A DNA stretch of 64,000 bases from Betaproteobacteria bacterium (GCA_021732605.1 JAKFUS010000015.1:79472-143471), one strand, 5' to 3'; positions 12,713 through 22,012 are shown, counted from the stretch's first letter. Program-made: numbers and translations. The notes: generated from the letters alone by a model not told the origin.

Positions 12713-13903
12713 TTACGCCACTTTAAGTTTGCCGGCAGCCATCATGCCCGGCACATGCGACGCCCGCACCAGCACCTGACCCTCGAACATGCGGCGCTGC
12801 GTGCGATAAAACGCACCCTGCTCCGCATGCCATTTTCCGTCTTTCTGTTTAACGGTGGCAGCCACGGTCAGGATGCCAGAGGGCATGCCGATGCGGATCG
12901 GCGCTTCTGCAGCAGTACCCTGGCGCAACACTTCATTGACAACACCACCTTCGAGGCGCGCCGCAACCGCCATACACAGCGACACCGTCAGCGGCAGCGC
13001 ACGATGCGGTTGACCGTTGGAAATCACGCGACCGGTGAGATCGATGTCCTGCGCGGTGATCGCCGCGCCTGAGAGCATTTTTGCATCCTGTGCCGCAGAG
13101 ACAAAACCGATGAAGGGCACAGATTTGTTTTTTGCCGCATCTTCGACACTCTTCGTAATGCACATCGCCACCGAAGCAGCCCGGCGGATCGCTTCGAGTT
13201 TTGACATCACTGCCGCATTGGCTTCCAGCGCTTCCGGCAGTTCAATACCGGTCAGGCCGAGATCCTTGGCGTTGACCCACACCGTGGCATTCGCCGCGTC
13301 GACCATCGATGCGCGAATCTTGCCGACGCCAGGCACGTCGAGGGTGTCGATCACATTGCCGGTGGGCAGCAGTTGGCCGGTGGTGGCACCACCCGGATCG
13401 CGGAACTCGAGTTTCACCGGTGAGCCGGTGCCCGACACGCCCGGTATCGCCAGATCACCATCAACCGCCGCCAACCCGTCGTCGAGACTGAACAGTGCGT
13501 GAATGATTTTTTTGGTGTTGGTGTTGTGGATACGGACCAGCGCTTCGCGACCAGACACCTTGACGATGCCCTCGTCCACCGCAAACGGGCCCATCGCCGA
13601 GGACATGTTGCCGCAGTTCGCGCCGTAATCAACTTTGGCTTCTTTCACCTGCACCTGGGCAAAGGTGTAATCGATATCGGCATCGGGCCGCGTCGGCGGT
13701 CCGACCACGCAGACTTTCGACAGTGAAGACACGCCACCGCCCATGCCGTCGAGCTGGCGGCCGTTGGGATCGGGGCTGCCAATCGCGGCGAGGAAAATCT
13801 CATCCCACAAGGCCTTGTCCTGCGGCAGGTCACGCTGGTTGAACACCACTGCGTTGCTGGTGCCGCCGCGCATGAACACTGCGGGCAGTTTGAATTGTTT
13901 CAT
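12713..13903 (-). CDS. PrpF-family aconitate/methylaconitate isomerase-like protein
   Basis: A 396-residue member of the PrpF family (2-methylaconitate cis-trans isomerase, 4-oxalomesaconate tautomerase and relatives), diaminopimelate-epimerase-like two-domain enzymes. Lys63 (SSLSKVCVV) and Cys97 (YGANCGNM) have the same spacing (34) as the Lys/Cys pair I recall for Shewanella PrpF. AGGAGG lies 5 bases before the ATG. No methylcitrate cycle genes are adjacent, so the substrate could be another tricarboxylate or an oxalomesaconate-type dicarboxylate. It is monocistronic and convergent with the SDR. Confidence 0.88.
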   Translation of the reverse strand: MKQFKLPAVFMRGGTSNAVVFNQRDLPQDKALWDEIFLAAIGSPDPNGRQLDGMGGGVSSLSKVCVVGPPTRPDADIDYTFAQVQVKEAKVDYGANCGNMSSAMGPFAVDEGIVKVSGREALVRIHNTNTKKIIHALFSLDDGLAAVDGDLAIPGVSGTGSPVKLEFRDPGGATTGQLLPTGNVIDTLDVPGVGKIRASMVDAANATVWVNAKDLGLTGIELPEALEANAAVMSKLEAIRRAASVAMCITKSVEDAAKNKSVPFIGFVSAAQDAKMLSGAAITAQDIDLTGRVISNGQPHRALPLTVSLCMAVAARLEGGVVNEVLRQGTAAEAPIRIGMPSGILTVAATVKQKDGKWHAEQGAFYRTQRRMFEGQVLVRASHVPGMMAAGKLKVA

Positions 13904-14104
13904 GGAGCCTCCTGTGCATCTGCTGAGTCAGTTGCGAGCGTGTTCACGATATGGATTTCCGGCAATACAAAGCACACTGAAACACTGGTTGTCGTTCATC
14001 CTCGGTGCCGGACTGCGGTATTCTAATGGCAATTACACACCAAAGCCCGGGCGGCTGCCGCGTAAATCCGGATCACGCCACTCGCTATTACAGGTATCCA
14101 TCAT

Positions 14105-14989
14105 ATGAAAAGACGTGCTGCCACCACTGCCAAACACCGCCCCGCCGCCTCGCGCAAACGCGCTGCGAAGCAAGTCCCCTTGGGGGGCGCTGCGCGCTGT
14201 GCAACAAGTCCCCTCGGGGGAAAGCAAGTCCCCTTGGGGGGCAACATCAATACAGCGGAATGGCAGGCCCGCGTCGAACTCGCCGCCGCGTACCGGCTGA
14301 CTGCGATGATGGGCTGGACCGACATGCTGGGCACACACATCTCCTGCCGCGTGCCGGGCACCCACGACCAGTTCCTGATCAACCCCTACGGCCTGCTGTT
14401 CGAGGAAATGACCGCCTCCGACCTGATCAAATGCGACATCGAAGGCCGCAAGCTTTCGGACTCGCCCTACGAAGTGAACTCGGCCGGATTCACCATCCAC
14501 AGCGCGATCCATATGGGCAATCACGATGCCGAGGCCGTGATGCATTGCCATACCCAGTACGGCGTCGCCGTGGCCTCGCAGAAACAGGGGCTGCTGCCGC
14601 TGACGCAGATGGCGCTGACTGCCCTCTCGCAGGTGCGTTACCACGACTTCGAGGGCGTGGCCGAAGACCACAACGAGCGTGAACGCCTGGTGCGTGATCT
14701 CGGCGACGGCAGCATGCTGATCCTGCGCAACCACGGCACGCTGACCGTGGGCTCCAGCGTCGGCGAAATGTTCGCGCGCATGTTCCGCCTGGAACGCGCC
14801 TGCAAATTCCAGATCACTGCAATGACCGGTGGCGCAGAACTGAACCGTATCCCGAATGAAATCATCAACCACACCCTGGAGCAGGGCGGGATGATTTATG
14901 GCAAAAGCGGTCGTGGTGCCGGCGGCAAGCTGATGTGGGACGCACTCAAGCGCAAGCTCGACAAGGAAGCCCCCGGTTACGCCCGCTGA
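14105..14989 (+). CDS. class II aldolase/adducin-family protein with repeat-derived N-terminus
   Basis: A 294-residue predicted protein. Residues of about 52-294 are a standard class II aldolase/adducin domain with metal-site motifs VMHCHTQYGVAV and LRNHGTLTVG. Residues 1-50 are different: a basic start (MKRRAATTAKHR) followed by VPLGG, SPLGG and VPLGG units encoded by palindromic CCCCTTGGGG repeats. No good ribosome-binding site precedes ATG 14105. The next in-frame Met codons (near residue 67) lie inside the conserved domain, so the repeat-encoded leader is probably translated unless a non-ATG start is used. The domain resembles the group also found beside decarboxylases and dehydrogenases of short hydroxy acids. 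Confidence 0.8.
   Translation: MKRRAATTAKHRPAASRKRAAKQVPLGGAARCATSPLGGKQVPLGGNINTAEWQARVELAAAYRLTAMMGWTDMLGTHISCRVPGTHDQFLINPYGLLFEEMTASDLIKCDIEGRKLSDSPYEVNSAGFTIHSAIHMGNHDAEAVMHCHTQYGVAVASQKQGLLPLTQMALTALSQVRYHDFEGVAEDHNERERLVRDLGDGSMLILRNHGTLTVGSSVGEMFARMFRLERACKFQITAMTGGAELNRIPNEIINHTLEQGGMIYGKSGRGAGGKLMWDALKRKLDKEAPGYAR
14166..14244. repeat. three palindromic CCCCTTGGGG-type repeats in a coding region
   Basis: AAGTCCCCTTGGGGGG occurs at 14172-14187 and 14226-14241, with a variant (AAGTCCCCTCGGGGG) at 14205-14219. Copies 1 and 3 share a longer context, GCAAGTCCCCTTGGGGGGC. Each can form a small hairpin. All are in frame with the aldolase gene and encode the VPLGG/SPLGG units. Confidence 0.75.
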
Positions 14990-15047
14990 AACACTGACGC
15001 CCAAACTTCCGCGACGCTGCCGTAACCACCGACAGCGCCGCTTTTTA

Positions 15048-15098
15048 CGCCACCGTTTTTTGCGCCACCGTTTTTTGCGCCACCGTTTTTTGCGCCAC
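15048..15098. repeat. 15-bp tandem repeat before an MFS gene
   Basis: The unit GCCACCGTTTTTTGC is repeated about 3.3 times, ending just before the TTG start at 15107. The first unit is preceded by a degenerate copy (CGCTTTTTACGCCACC). The T-tracts alternate with GC-rich blocks. It occupies the place where the promoter or leader of the MFS gene would be. Confidence 0.75.
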
Positions 15099-15106
15099 AT
15101 ATCACC

Positions 15107-16243
15107 TTGAAACCGATCACCGTTGTCACGCTGCTGACGCTCGCCATGCAGGGCGGCCACATGGGCAGCCGCGTCGTGGCCTCCCTGCTCGCCCTGAACC
15201 TGGGCGCCGGCCCGCTGCTGATCGGCATCCTGATCGCCTCCTACTCGATATTCCAGCTCGGTTTCGCGCTGATTGTCGGCCGCATCTCAGACCGTTACGG
15301 TTCGCGCTGGCCGATGCTCGGCGGCGCCATCACTTTCGGCGCGGGGCTGATCATCCCTGCCGTGTGGCCGACGCTGCCGGCGCTGTTCATCTCAGCACCC
15401 TTGATCGGCGGCGGCTTTGTATTCTTCAACGTTGCCGTGCAGAGCCTCGCCGGCACGCTGGGCACGGCGGCAGAGCGCACGCGTAATTTCTCGACGCTGA
15501 GCCTGGGCTACTCCAGCGGCCACATGGTCGGCCCGGTCATCGCCGGCGTGATGATCGACCGTTTCGGATTCGGCTCCGCCTACATTGCGTTTGCCGTCCT
15601 CGTGCTGTGTCCGATACTCACCCTGGCCCTGTCGCCACGACTGGGCGCCAATGGCACCCGCAGCGAGCCGCAAAAGAGCAGCGCTTTCGAATTGATGCGC
15701 CTGCCTTCCCTGCGCCGGATGATCATCGTCAGCGGGCTGGTCACCACCGGCTGGGATCTGTATACGTTTTATGTACCGATTTACGGCCATTCCATCGGCC
15801 TGTCGGCATCGACCATCGGCGCCATCCTTGGTGCCTTCGCCGCGGCGAGCTTCATCGTGCGTGTCGCCCTGCCGGTATTGACCCGGCGTTTCAGCGTGGA
15901 AACCGTACTCGCCGCGGCCATGGGTATCGCCGCACTGCTGTTCATCCCGTTCGCCTTCATAGAATACGTGCCGGCGCTGATGGCACTGTCGTTCGGTATT
16001 GGCCTGACCCTCGGCGTCAGTCAGCCGCTGACCCTCAACCTGACCTACAACCGCTCTCCTGCGGGCCGTTCGGGAGAAGTCACCGGACTGCGGCTGACCA
16101 TCAACAACATCACCCATATCGGCGTCCCGCTGGCCGCCGGTTCGGTCGGCGCACTGCTCGGCATCGTGCCGGTGTTCTGGGCCAGCGCCCTGATCCTGCT
16201 GGTCAGCGGATGGATGTCCCACACCGACCGACAAAGCCAATAA
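15107..16243 (+). CDS. MFS transporter
   Basis: A 378-residue major facilitator with 12 predicted spans; the loop 2-3 motif is GRISDRYGSRWP near residues 59-70. The second half starts after a cytoplasmic loop with SEPQKSSAFELMRLPSLRRM. The start given is TTG 15107; there is no Shine-Dalgarno site because the upstream sequence is a tandem repeat, and the next Met is about 14 residues in, within span 1. It follows the class II aldolase gene by 117 bases and may import or export its substrate. Convergent with the Bug gene that follows. Confidence 0.82.
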   Translation: MKPITVVTLLTLAMQGGHMGSRVVASLLALNLGAGPLLIGILIASYSIFQLGFALIVGRISDRYGSRWPMLGGAITFGAGLIIPAVWPTLPALFISAPLIGGGFVFFNVAVQSLAGTLGTAAERTRNFSTLSLGYSSGHMVGPVIAGVMIDRFGFGSAYIAFAVLVLCPILTLALSPRLGANGTRSEPQKSSAFELMRLPSLRRMIIVSGLVTTGWDLYTFYVPIYGHSIGLSASTIGAILGAFAAASFIVRVALPVLTRRFSVETVLAAAMGIAALLFIPFAFIEYVPALMALSFGIGLTLGVSQPLTLNLTYNRSPAGRSGEVTGLRLTINNITHIGVPLAAGSVGALLGIVPVFWASALILLVSGWMSHTDRQSQ

Positions 16244-16275
16244 AAACGCCGCCGCGGTTGCCCGCAGACGGCGTT
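16241..16275 (-). terminator. terminator for the minus-strand Bug gene
   Basis: AACGCCG (16245-16251) pairs with CGGCGTT (16269-16275). On the minus strand the stem is followed by a short run of T, placed 41 bases after the Bug stop codon, so it fits an intrinsic terminator for that gene. Confidence 0.55.
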
Positions 16276-16315
16276 GAAATGACTTGCCGCGGCAAAAATT
16301 CGCCGCCAGGCTATT

Positions 16316-17317
16316 TTATTTAAGCACGATACCGGCGGCTTTGATTACCTTGCCATACTTGTCGAGCTCGGATTTCATCAGCGCCATCATTTCCGCCGGG
16401 GTATTGGTCAAAGAACTGGCACCATTTTTCTCGAACTGCGCGCCCATTTCCGGCGAATTGGCAATTGCCGTCAGTTCTGTCTGCAGTCTGGTCAATACCG
16501 GTTTCGGTGTGCCCTTGGGCGCAAAAAATCCCAACCACAGCGATACCTCGAAACCGGGATAACCCGACTCCGCAACTGTCGGCACATTGGGCAATGCTGG
16601 CGAACGTTTGGAGGTTCCCACCGCAATCGGCCGCAGGCGGCCGGCCTGGGCATGCGGCAACACCGCCGGCATGCTGCCGAACAATGCCTGCACCTGACCG
16701 CCAAGCGCGGCCGCGCCGGCCGGGCCGTTGCCGCCATAAGGGATGTGCACGATGTCCATGCCAGCGGCACGATTGAGCATCTCCATCGCCAGTTGCGTGG
16801 TCGAACCGGTGCCGGCTGAGGCATAGTTCAGTTTGCCCGGCTGCGACTTGGCGAGCGCGACGAACTCCTTGAGGTTGTTCGCCTTGACCCCGGGGTGGAG
16901 CACCAGCAGATAGGGCGTGGAGGCGACCAGCGTGATGGGTTCGAAATCCTTGACCGGATCGTAATTCACTTTCGCGTACGCTGCCGGTGCGATGACGTGG
17001 GTGCTGGTCGTGCCCATGGTCAGCGTATGGCCGTCGGGTGTTGCCTTGGCGGCGATTTCGGTGCCGATGGTGCCGCCGGCGCCGCCGCGGTTGTCGACGA
17101 TGACCTGCTGCCCGAGTTTTTCACCCAGCCGCTGCGCCACCAGACGGGCGATGATATCGGTGGATCCGCCGGCCGGAAACGCCACGATCAAGCGCACCGG
17201 CTTGGTCGGATAAGTTTGCGCAATACTGGTCTGCGCAAAGCCAGACGCCGGAATGACGCCGGCGGCAACCAGCAGCGATCCTGCCACTACACCTGCAATT
17301 TTATTGTTGATTCGCAC
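16316..17317 (-). CDS. Bug/TctC-family receptor next to TctAB
   Basis: A 333-residue periplasmic receptor with a signal peptide ending near GFAQTSIAQ. Hallmarks are YPTKPVRLIVAFPAGGSTDIIAR, VIVDNRGGAGGTIGTEI and TPDGHTLTMGTTSTH. It starts with GTG 17317, with GGAGA 7 bases upstream. It is the receptor closest to TctA and the natural partner of this TctAB pair, but a strong terminator (17331-17360) separates it from tctA. It may be transcribed separately or by read-through, giving a receptor:carrier ratio different from one-to-one. Confidence 0.93.
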   Translation of the reverse strand: MRINNKIAGVVAGSLLVAAGVIPASGFAQTSIAQTYPTKPVRLIVAFPAGGSTDIIARLVAQRLGEKLGQQVIVDNRGGAGGTIGTEIAAKATPDGHTLTMGTTSTHVIAPAAYAKVNYDPVKDFEPITLVASTPYLLVLHPGVKANNLKEFVALAKSQPGKLNYASAGTGSTTQLAMEMLNRAAGMDIVHIPYGGNGPAGAAALGGQVQALFGSMPAVLPHAQAGRLRPIAVGTSKRSPALPNVPTVAESGYPGFEVSLWLGFFAPKGTPKPVLTRLQTELTAIANSPEMGAQFEKNGASSLTNTPAEMMALMKSELDKYGKVIKAAGIVLK

Positions 17318-17330
17318 TATCGTCTCCTCA

Positions 17331-17360
17331 CAAAAAAAACACGCGGCAAGATGCCGCGTG
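17331..17360 (-). terminator. strong intrinsic terminator between tctA and the receptor gene
   Basis: A perfect 9-bp stem CACGCGGCA/TGCCGCGTG (17340-17348 with 17352-17360), 3-base loop, followed on the minus strand by eight T residues (17332-17339). It lies 39 bases after the TctA stop and just before the receptor's ribosome-binding site. Confidence 0.8.
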
Positions 17361-17398
17361 CTTAGTTATTACGACACGTTGGCCGTTGCTGCAGATTA

Positions 17399-18925
17399 TT
17401 ACAACACAGCCGACTCGGCCACAGCTTCCTCGCGCTTTTTGCGGAAGGACGGCACAATCATGAACGCCAGCAAGAGTGCTGTCGCCACCAGGAATGCCGC
17501 ACTGATCGGGCGCGTAATGAATACCGTTGGATCGCCACGCGAGATCAGCAGTGCACGGCGCAGGTTTTCTTCCATCAGCGGTCCCAGCACGAACGCCAGA
17601 ATCAGCGGCGCAGGCTCGCATTTGAGCTTCATGAAGATGTAACCCAGCACACCGAACAGGATCGTCATGTAGATGTCGAGATCCAGGTTGTTCACGCTGT
17701 AAACGCCGATGGCCATGAACACCATGATTGCCGGGTACAGGAAACGGTACGGCACCTTCAGCAGCTTGATCCACAGGCCGACCAGCGGCAGGTTCAGGAT
17801 CACCAGCATGGCGTTACCGATCCACATGCTCGCGATCAGCCCCCAGAACAGGTCGGGACGCTGGGTCATCACCTGCGGACCCGGGGCGATACCCTGAATC
17901 GTCAGCGCACCCAGCAGCAGCGCCATCGTCGCGCCGTGGGGGATACCCAGGGTCAGCGTGGTGATGAACGCGCACTGCACGGCCGAATTGTTGGCCGATT
18001 CAGGGGCCGCAACACCGCGAATGTCGCCCTTGCCGAAGTTCTCCGGATTCTTGGCCAGCTTCTTCTCCACCGCATAGGCCGAGAATGCGCTGATCGTCGG
18101 ACCGCCGCCAGGCAGCGTACCGAAGAACGCGCCGATCGCCGTGCCGCGCAGGATCGCGCCAAAGGAATCCTTCATGTCTTTCGCGGTCGGCATCAGGCCG
18201 GTGATTTTCTGGTTCAGAATGTCCCGGCTCGCGGTATCGGCCTTGTCCTGCAGGTTGCTCAGGATTTCGGCAAAACCGAACAGACCCATCGCCACCACGA
18301 CAAAGCTCAGTCCGTCAGCCAAGCCTGATGCGCCAAAAGTGAAGCGAGACATGCCGGAATTGACGTCAGTGCCGACAATACCAACCAGCAGTCCGAGCAC
18401 GATCATGCAAATCGTTTTCAGCATCCCGCCATGAGCCAGCACAGCCGCAGCAATCAGCGCCATGACCATCAGCGAGAAATACTCGGGTGCGCCGAATTTC
18501 AGTGCGATTTCGGCAAGCGGCGGTCCAACCAGTGCGACCAGAATGGTGCCAACGGTGCCGGCGAAGAATGAACCGATGGCAGCAATCGCCAGTGCCGGTC
18601 CCGCACGCCCCTGCCGCGCCATCGCGTAACCGTCCATACAGGTAACCACCGAGGCCGATTCGCCGGGCAGGTTAACCAGAATGGCTGTTGTAGAACCACC
18701 ATACTGCGTGCCGTAGTAAATGCCCGACAGCATGATGATGGCGCCTACCGCATCAAGATTAAAGGTCAGCGGCAGGAGCATCGCCACCGCAGCCACCGGA
18801 CCGATGCCGGGCAGCACGCCGATCAGCGTACCAACGAGTACGCCGATAAAGCAGTAGAACAGGTTGATTGGTGAAACCGCTGTCGAAAACCCCAGCGCCA
18901 GATTCGAAATGATGTCAGTTTCCAT
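17399..18925 (-). CDS. tctA: tripartite tricarboxylate transporter, large membrane subunit TctA
   Basis: A 508-residue, highly hydrophobic TctA-family protein with about 11-12 spans, the transport channel of the secondary tripartite tricarboxylate system. Conserved segments include GTLIGVLPGIGPVAAVAML near the N terminus, the GGSTTAILVNLPGES motif and the second-half repeat GTLPGGGPTISAFSAYAVEKK. The start is one base after the TctB stop, so the two are coupled. Ends in a basic tail (FRKKREEAVAESAVL). Works with TctB and a Bug receptor to import carboxylates using an ion gradient. Confidence 0.95.
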   Translation of the reverse strand: METDIISNLALGFSTAVSPINLFYCFIGVLVGTLIGVLPGIGPVAAVAMLLPLTFNLDAVGAIIMLSGIYYGTQYGGSTTAILVNLPGESASVVTCMDGYAMARQGRAGPALAIAAIGSFFAGTVGTILVALVGPPLAEIALKFGAPEYFSLMVMALIAAAVLAHGGMLKTICMIVLGLLVGIVGTDVNSGMSRFTFGASGLADGLSFVVVAMGLFGFAEILSNLQDKADTASRDILNQKITGLMPTAKDMKDSFGAILRGTAIGAFFGTLPGGGPTISAFSAYAVEKKLAKNPENFGKGDIRGVAAPESANNSAVQCAFITTLTLGIPHGATMALLLGALTIQGIAPGPQVMTQRPDLFWGLIASMWIGNAMLVILNLPLVGLWIKLLKVPYRFLYPAIMVFMAIGVYSVNNLDLDIYMTILFGVLGYIFMKLKCEPAPLILAFVLGPLMEENLRRALLISRGDPTVFITRPISAAFLVATALLLAFMIVPSFRKKREEAVAESAVL

Positions 18926-18926
18926 G

Positions 18927-19373
18927 CTATCTCCACCAGAACAGCGGGAACGGCAGTTCGATGCCGTAAATGAAAATGCCGACCGCGCCCGCGATCAGCA
19001 CCACGGTCATGATCAGCACTTCAACGATCTTGAACGTCTGGCCGGCAGCTGCGGTAATCACCGACAGCAGGAACAGCGCCGGAATGAAGCCGATGTGATC
19101 AACGCCCCAGCCGAAGGCCAGAAAGCCCACGCTCAGCATGATCATCGGTTTCCATGCGAACGGTGTGACTTTCGGACCTTCCGTTTTCAACGCCATTACC
19201 GCCACGATGGCACCGAGCAGCAGCATGATCCCGCCCAGCCAGGTGGGGAAATATCCCGGTCCCATGCGGCTCGCCGTACCCATGGGGTAATCGGTCGATA
19301 ACCAGATGGCCAAGGCTCCGAAGCTGGCGAACATCATGCCGGCCCAGAAATCTTCCTGATTCTTGATTTTCAA
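18927..19373 (-). CDS. tctB: tripartite tricarboxylate transporter, small membrane subunit TctB
   Basis: A 148-residue TctB-family protein with four hydrophobic segments and the typical early motif TDYPMGTASRMGPGYFP. The start codon is TTG 19373, supported by AGGAGG 8 bases upstream; there is no in-frame ATG near it. First gene of the tctB-tctA unit, so the promoter should lie in the 19374-19500 interval. Confidence 0.93.
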   Translation of the reverse strand: MKIKNQEDFWAGMMFASFGALAIWLSTDYPMGTASRMGPGYFPTWLGGIMLLLGAIVAVMALKTEGPKVTPFAWKPMIMLSVGFLAFGWGVDHIGFIPALFLLSVITAAAGQTFKIVEVLIMTVVLIAGAVGIFIYGIELPFPLFWWR

Positions 19374-19916
19374 CTGAACATCCTCCTGATTTCAAAAACA
19401 AGATACTGGAACGAACCACACTTCCAGTCCGGTGTGCCGCACAACTAAGCACACAATGTTGATATGCCTGCGACGGTCGATCTTTGGCGCTTCTTTGATG
19501 CTTCTTTTTTAAACCCCTGCATTATCATGCAGACTTCTGCTTACACATTACGGAATCGGACTTTACACGAAGCCCTTACTCAAACAAAGCTTTTTTGCCT
19601 CTGCCATGGTGCGACGCACAACGCATTTCCAGTCGTAGATCAACTCAATTGCACCACTCAGGATTTGATTGCGGAAACCGCAAATCGGGAAGTCTTTATA
19701 GGCCGCGCCACTTACGCAAGACTTACGCGGGCATGTGCGGCGATGAATAAAAGCGCCAGGACAAATTTGCACGCCTGCGGTGCATCCGCCCGTTATCAAA
19801 AGCGCAATCCTTGGATACCCGGTTTGTTGGGGCATGACCGCGCTCAAATGGTGCATGCGCAAACAGGCTGCGTAACAATGCATCAGTTGCCTCGCGCATA
19901 CCGCCCCCGCAGGGCA
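19374..19916. other. 543-base interval without a supported gene
   Basis: It holds the upstream region of tctB (minus strand) and the region beyond the 3' end of the next Bug gene. The composition is less GC-rich than the neighbours. Open frames on both strands give proteins without recognisable features. A small perfect hairpin CTGCAT/ATGCAG lies near 19516-19531. Nothing else is supported. Confidence 0.5.
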
Positions 19917-20921
19917 CTAATCCATCATCTCCACGCGCTTGGTCTTGATCAACATCGACAATTTATCGGCTTCATTCTTGATGAATACGCCAAACTCTTC
20001 CGGCGTGCCGCCGGCTTTGACCAGACCCAGCTGATCCAGCCGCGCCTGAACATCAGGCATCTGCAGGACGCGGTTCATCTCGGCATTCAGTTTATTGATG
20101 ATGGGGCGCGGTGTTTTCGCCGACACCTGCACGCCAAACCACACCGTCGCCTCGGCATTTTTGATGCCCTCCTCCAGCAGTGTCGGTACGTTGGGCAACA
20201 CCGCCTGGCGTGTGGGGGCCGCCACGGCCAGCACCTTGACACGCCCCGCCTTGATCTGCGCATCGGCGCTGACCACTGTCGTATGCATCACATCAACGCG
20301 ACCGCTCATGACATCGGTCAATGCGGGTACCGAACCTTTGTACGGCACATGGACGAAATCAAGACCGGTCGCCGCGGCAAACAAGGCAAGACCGATGTGC
20401 AGACTGCTGCCGTTGCCCGACGAAGCCCAGGTCAGTTTGCCGGGATTGGCTTTGGCATATGCAACCAGTTCACGCCCGTTATTGGCGACGAATTTGGGAT
20501 TGGCCAGGATCAGCAGCGGCGAGTAACCGATGAACATCACCGGAGCGAAATCGTTGAGCTGGTACGGTGACTTGCGCCGCATGATGACGTTGTTGACGCT
20601 GGGGCCCGGATTGGCGTGCAGCAGCGTGTGGCCGTCGGGCGTGGCCTCTGCCGCCAGTTGCGCGCCGATCGAACCGCCGGCCCCCGGCCGGTTGTCGATG
20701 ACGAACTGCTGGCTCATGGATTCGGACATCTTGTGCGCAAACAGGCGCGCCGTAATGTCGTTGGACGCGCCCGGCGGAAACGGCACGATCCAGCGCACCG
20801 GTTTGTTCGGATAGGCCGCAGCTGAATTCTGTGTCACCGTTTTTTGCGCGACCGCAACCGGGGCATACGCACCCGCCAGACCGATTGCGATGGCGAGCAG
20901 GGTCAGTTTTGTTTTCATCAT
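19917..20921 (-). CDS. Bug/TctC-family receptor
   Basis: A 334-residue periplasmic receptor. Signal peptide cleavage is likely near PVAVAQK. Motifs: YPNKPVRWIVPFPPGASND, VIDNRPGAGGSIGAQL and TPDGHTLLHANPGP. A strong GGAGGAGG precedes tandem ATG codons at 20921 and 20918; the second has the better spacing. It lies 46 bases after the dehydrogenase gene (start 21948) in the same direction, suggesting that both act on one hydroxy or oxo acid. Confidence 0.92.
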   Translation of the reverse strand: MMKTKLTLLAIAIGLAGAYAPVAVAQKTVTQNSAAAYPNKPVRWIVPFPPGASNDITARLFAHKMSESMSQQFVIDNRPGAGGSIGAQLAAEATPDGHTLLHANPGPSVNNVIMRRKSPYQLNDFAPVMFIGYSPLLILANPKFVANNGRELVAYAKANPGKLTWASSGNGSSLHIGLALFAAATGLDFVHVPYKGSVPALTDVMSGRVDVMHTTVVSADAQIKAGRVKVLAVAAPTRQAVLPNVPTLLEEGIKNAEATVWFGVQVSAKTPRPIINKLNAEMNRVLQMPDVQARLDQLGLVKAGGTPEEFGVFIKNEADKLSMLIKTKRVEMMD

Positions 20922-20967
20922 TCCTCCTCCGTTTATATGGGAACAATGCTACATCAAGAGCCGCTGC

Positions 20968-21948
20968 TCAGGCCTGCCCCGTCAACGCCTCCGGATTCAC
21001 CATGTTCACCGGTTTCCCGGCGGCATAGGCCAGGATCTGATCGAAAATGCTGCTGAAAATCCGCTCGTAACCGCCGCGCTCGACATAGCCGATATGCGGT
21101 GTGCACACCGCATTGTCGAGCGCCAGCAGCGGATGGCTCGCACCCAGAACGGGCTCATCCTCAAACACATCGACCGCGGCCATGCCCGGCCGTCCGAGTT
21201 TGAGCGCTTGCTCCAAGGCACCGGCTTCGATCAGCCCGGCGCGGCTGGTATTGACCATCAGCGCTGTCGGCTTCATGCGTGCCAGATCTGCCGACGAGAC
21301 AATGCCGCGGGTCGCATCGATCAGGCGCAGGTGCAGTGTGATGACATCGCTCTCCTCGAAAAAGACCTCCTTGCTGCGCGCCGTGGCGTAACCGTCGGCA
21401 CGCGCCCGCTCCAGCGAGGCCTCTCGCGCCCACACCAGCACCTTCATGCCGAAGGCCTTGCCGTAACCAGCCACCACCGCGCCGATGCGGCCATAACCAT
21501 AAATACCCAGCGTCTTGCCGCGCAAGCCGTACCCCACACTCGACTGCCAGCGTCCCGCCTTCAACGCAGCCACTTCCTGCGGAATCCGGCGCATCGCAGC
21601 GATGATCAAACCCCAGGTCAGTTCTGCAGTCGCGTGCGAGGGCTGGCCCGGATGCAGGTTGCTGCACAACAGGATGCCCTGTCTGGTCAGCGCATCGACA
21701 TCGACATGGGGATACACGCTGTGGTGGCTGAGCAGTTTCAGTTTAGTCAGGCGCGCGATCAGCGGCGCACGGATCGGCGTGCGTTCACGAATCATCACCA
21801 GCGCTTCGGTGTCCTGAAGGCGTTTGGCCAGCGTATCGACGTCCTTGGTGTGGTCGTTCCATACCGTTACTTCGTGGCCCTGCAATTTTTTGAAACAGTC
21901 GAGTGTGCGCACGACATCCTGATAGTCATCGAGTATTGCGATTTTCAT
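20968..21948 (-). CDS. D-isomer-specific 2-hydroxyacid dehydrogenase family protein
   Basis: A 326-residue NAD-dependent dehydrogenase with nucleotide-binding GIYGYGRIG, Arg in [16 protein letters not shown], an acidic residue in [11 protein letters not shown] and His in CTPHIGY, the standard R/E/H triad. It resembles the hydroxypyruvate/glyoxylate reductase-like branch common beside Bug receptors. The leader contains a near-duplicate CGGGAATAAA and only a weak ribosome-binding site. It is downstream of the lyase gene, with an AT-rich repeat between them. Confidence 0.88.
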   Translation of the reverse strand: MKIAILDDYQDVVRTLDCFKKLQGHEVTVWNDHTKDVDTLAKRLQDTEALVMIRERTPIRAPLIARLTKLKLLSHHSVYPHVDVDALTRQGILLCSNLHPGQPSHATAELTWGLIIAAMRRIPQEVAALKAGRWQSSVGYGLRGKTLGIYGYGRIGAVVAGYGKAFGMKVLVWAREASLERARADGYATARSKEVFFEESDVITLHLRLIDATRGIVSSADLARMKPTALMVNTSRAGLIEAGALEQALKLGRPGMAAVDVFEDEPVLGASHPLLALDNAVCTPHIGYVERGGYERIFSSIFDQILAYAAGKPVNMVNPEALTGQA

Positions 21949-21980
21949 GGTGCTTTATTCCCGTTTATTCCCGAAAGTTA

Positions 21981-22012
21981 CATAAGTATTTGTTTTAATT
22001 AACTATTTTAAC
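21981..22012 (+). repeat. AT-rich interspersed repeat, copy C
   Basis: Contains ACATAAGTATTTGTTTT (shared over 17 bases with copy F) and, on the other strand, AAAATAGTTAATTAAA (shared over 16 bases with copy D). Its right end supplies the TAG stop and last Lys codon of the lyase gene ending at 22003. Confidence 0.75.

Noticed and set aside
14033..15160. Minus-strand open frame opposite the class II aldolase
   Set aside because: It includes the tandem and palindromic repeats as RWRKKR-type units and has no domain; the plus-strand gene explains the region.
16311..16326. CTATTTTATTTAAG at the end of a Bug gene as a repeat copy
   Set aside because: It shares only an 8-base word (CTATTTTA) with copy C, which is not enough to claim membership.
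19464..20570. Plus-strand open frame of 368 residues
   Set aside because: It overlaps most of a clear Bug receptor on the other strand and yields a His/Arg-rich, non-conserved protein.
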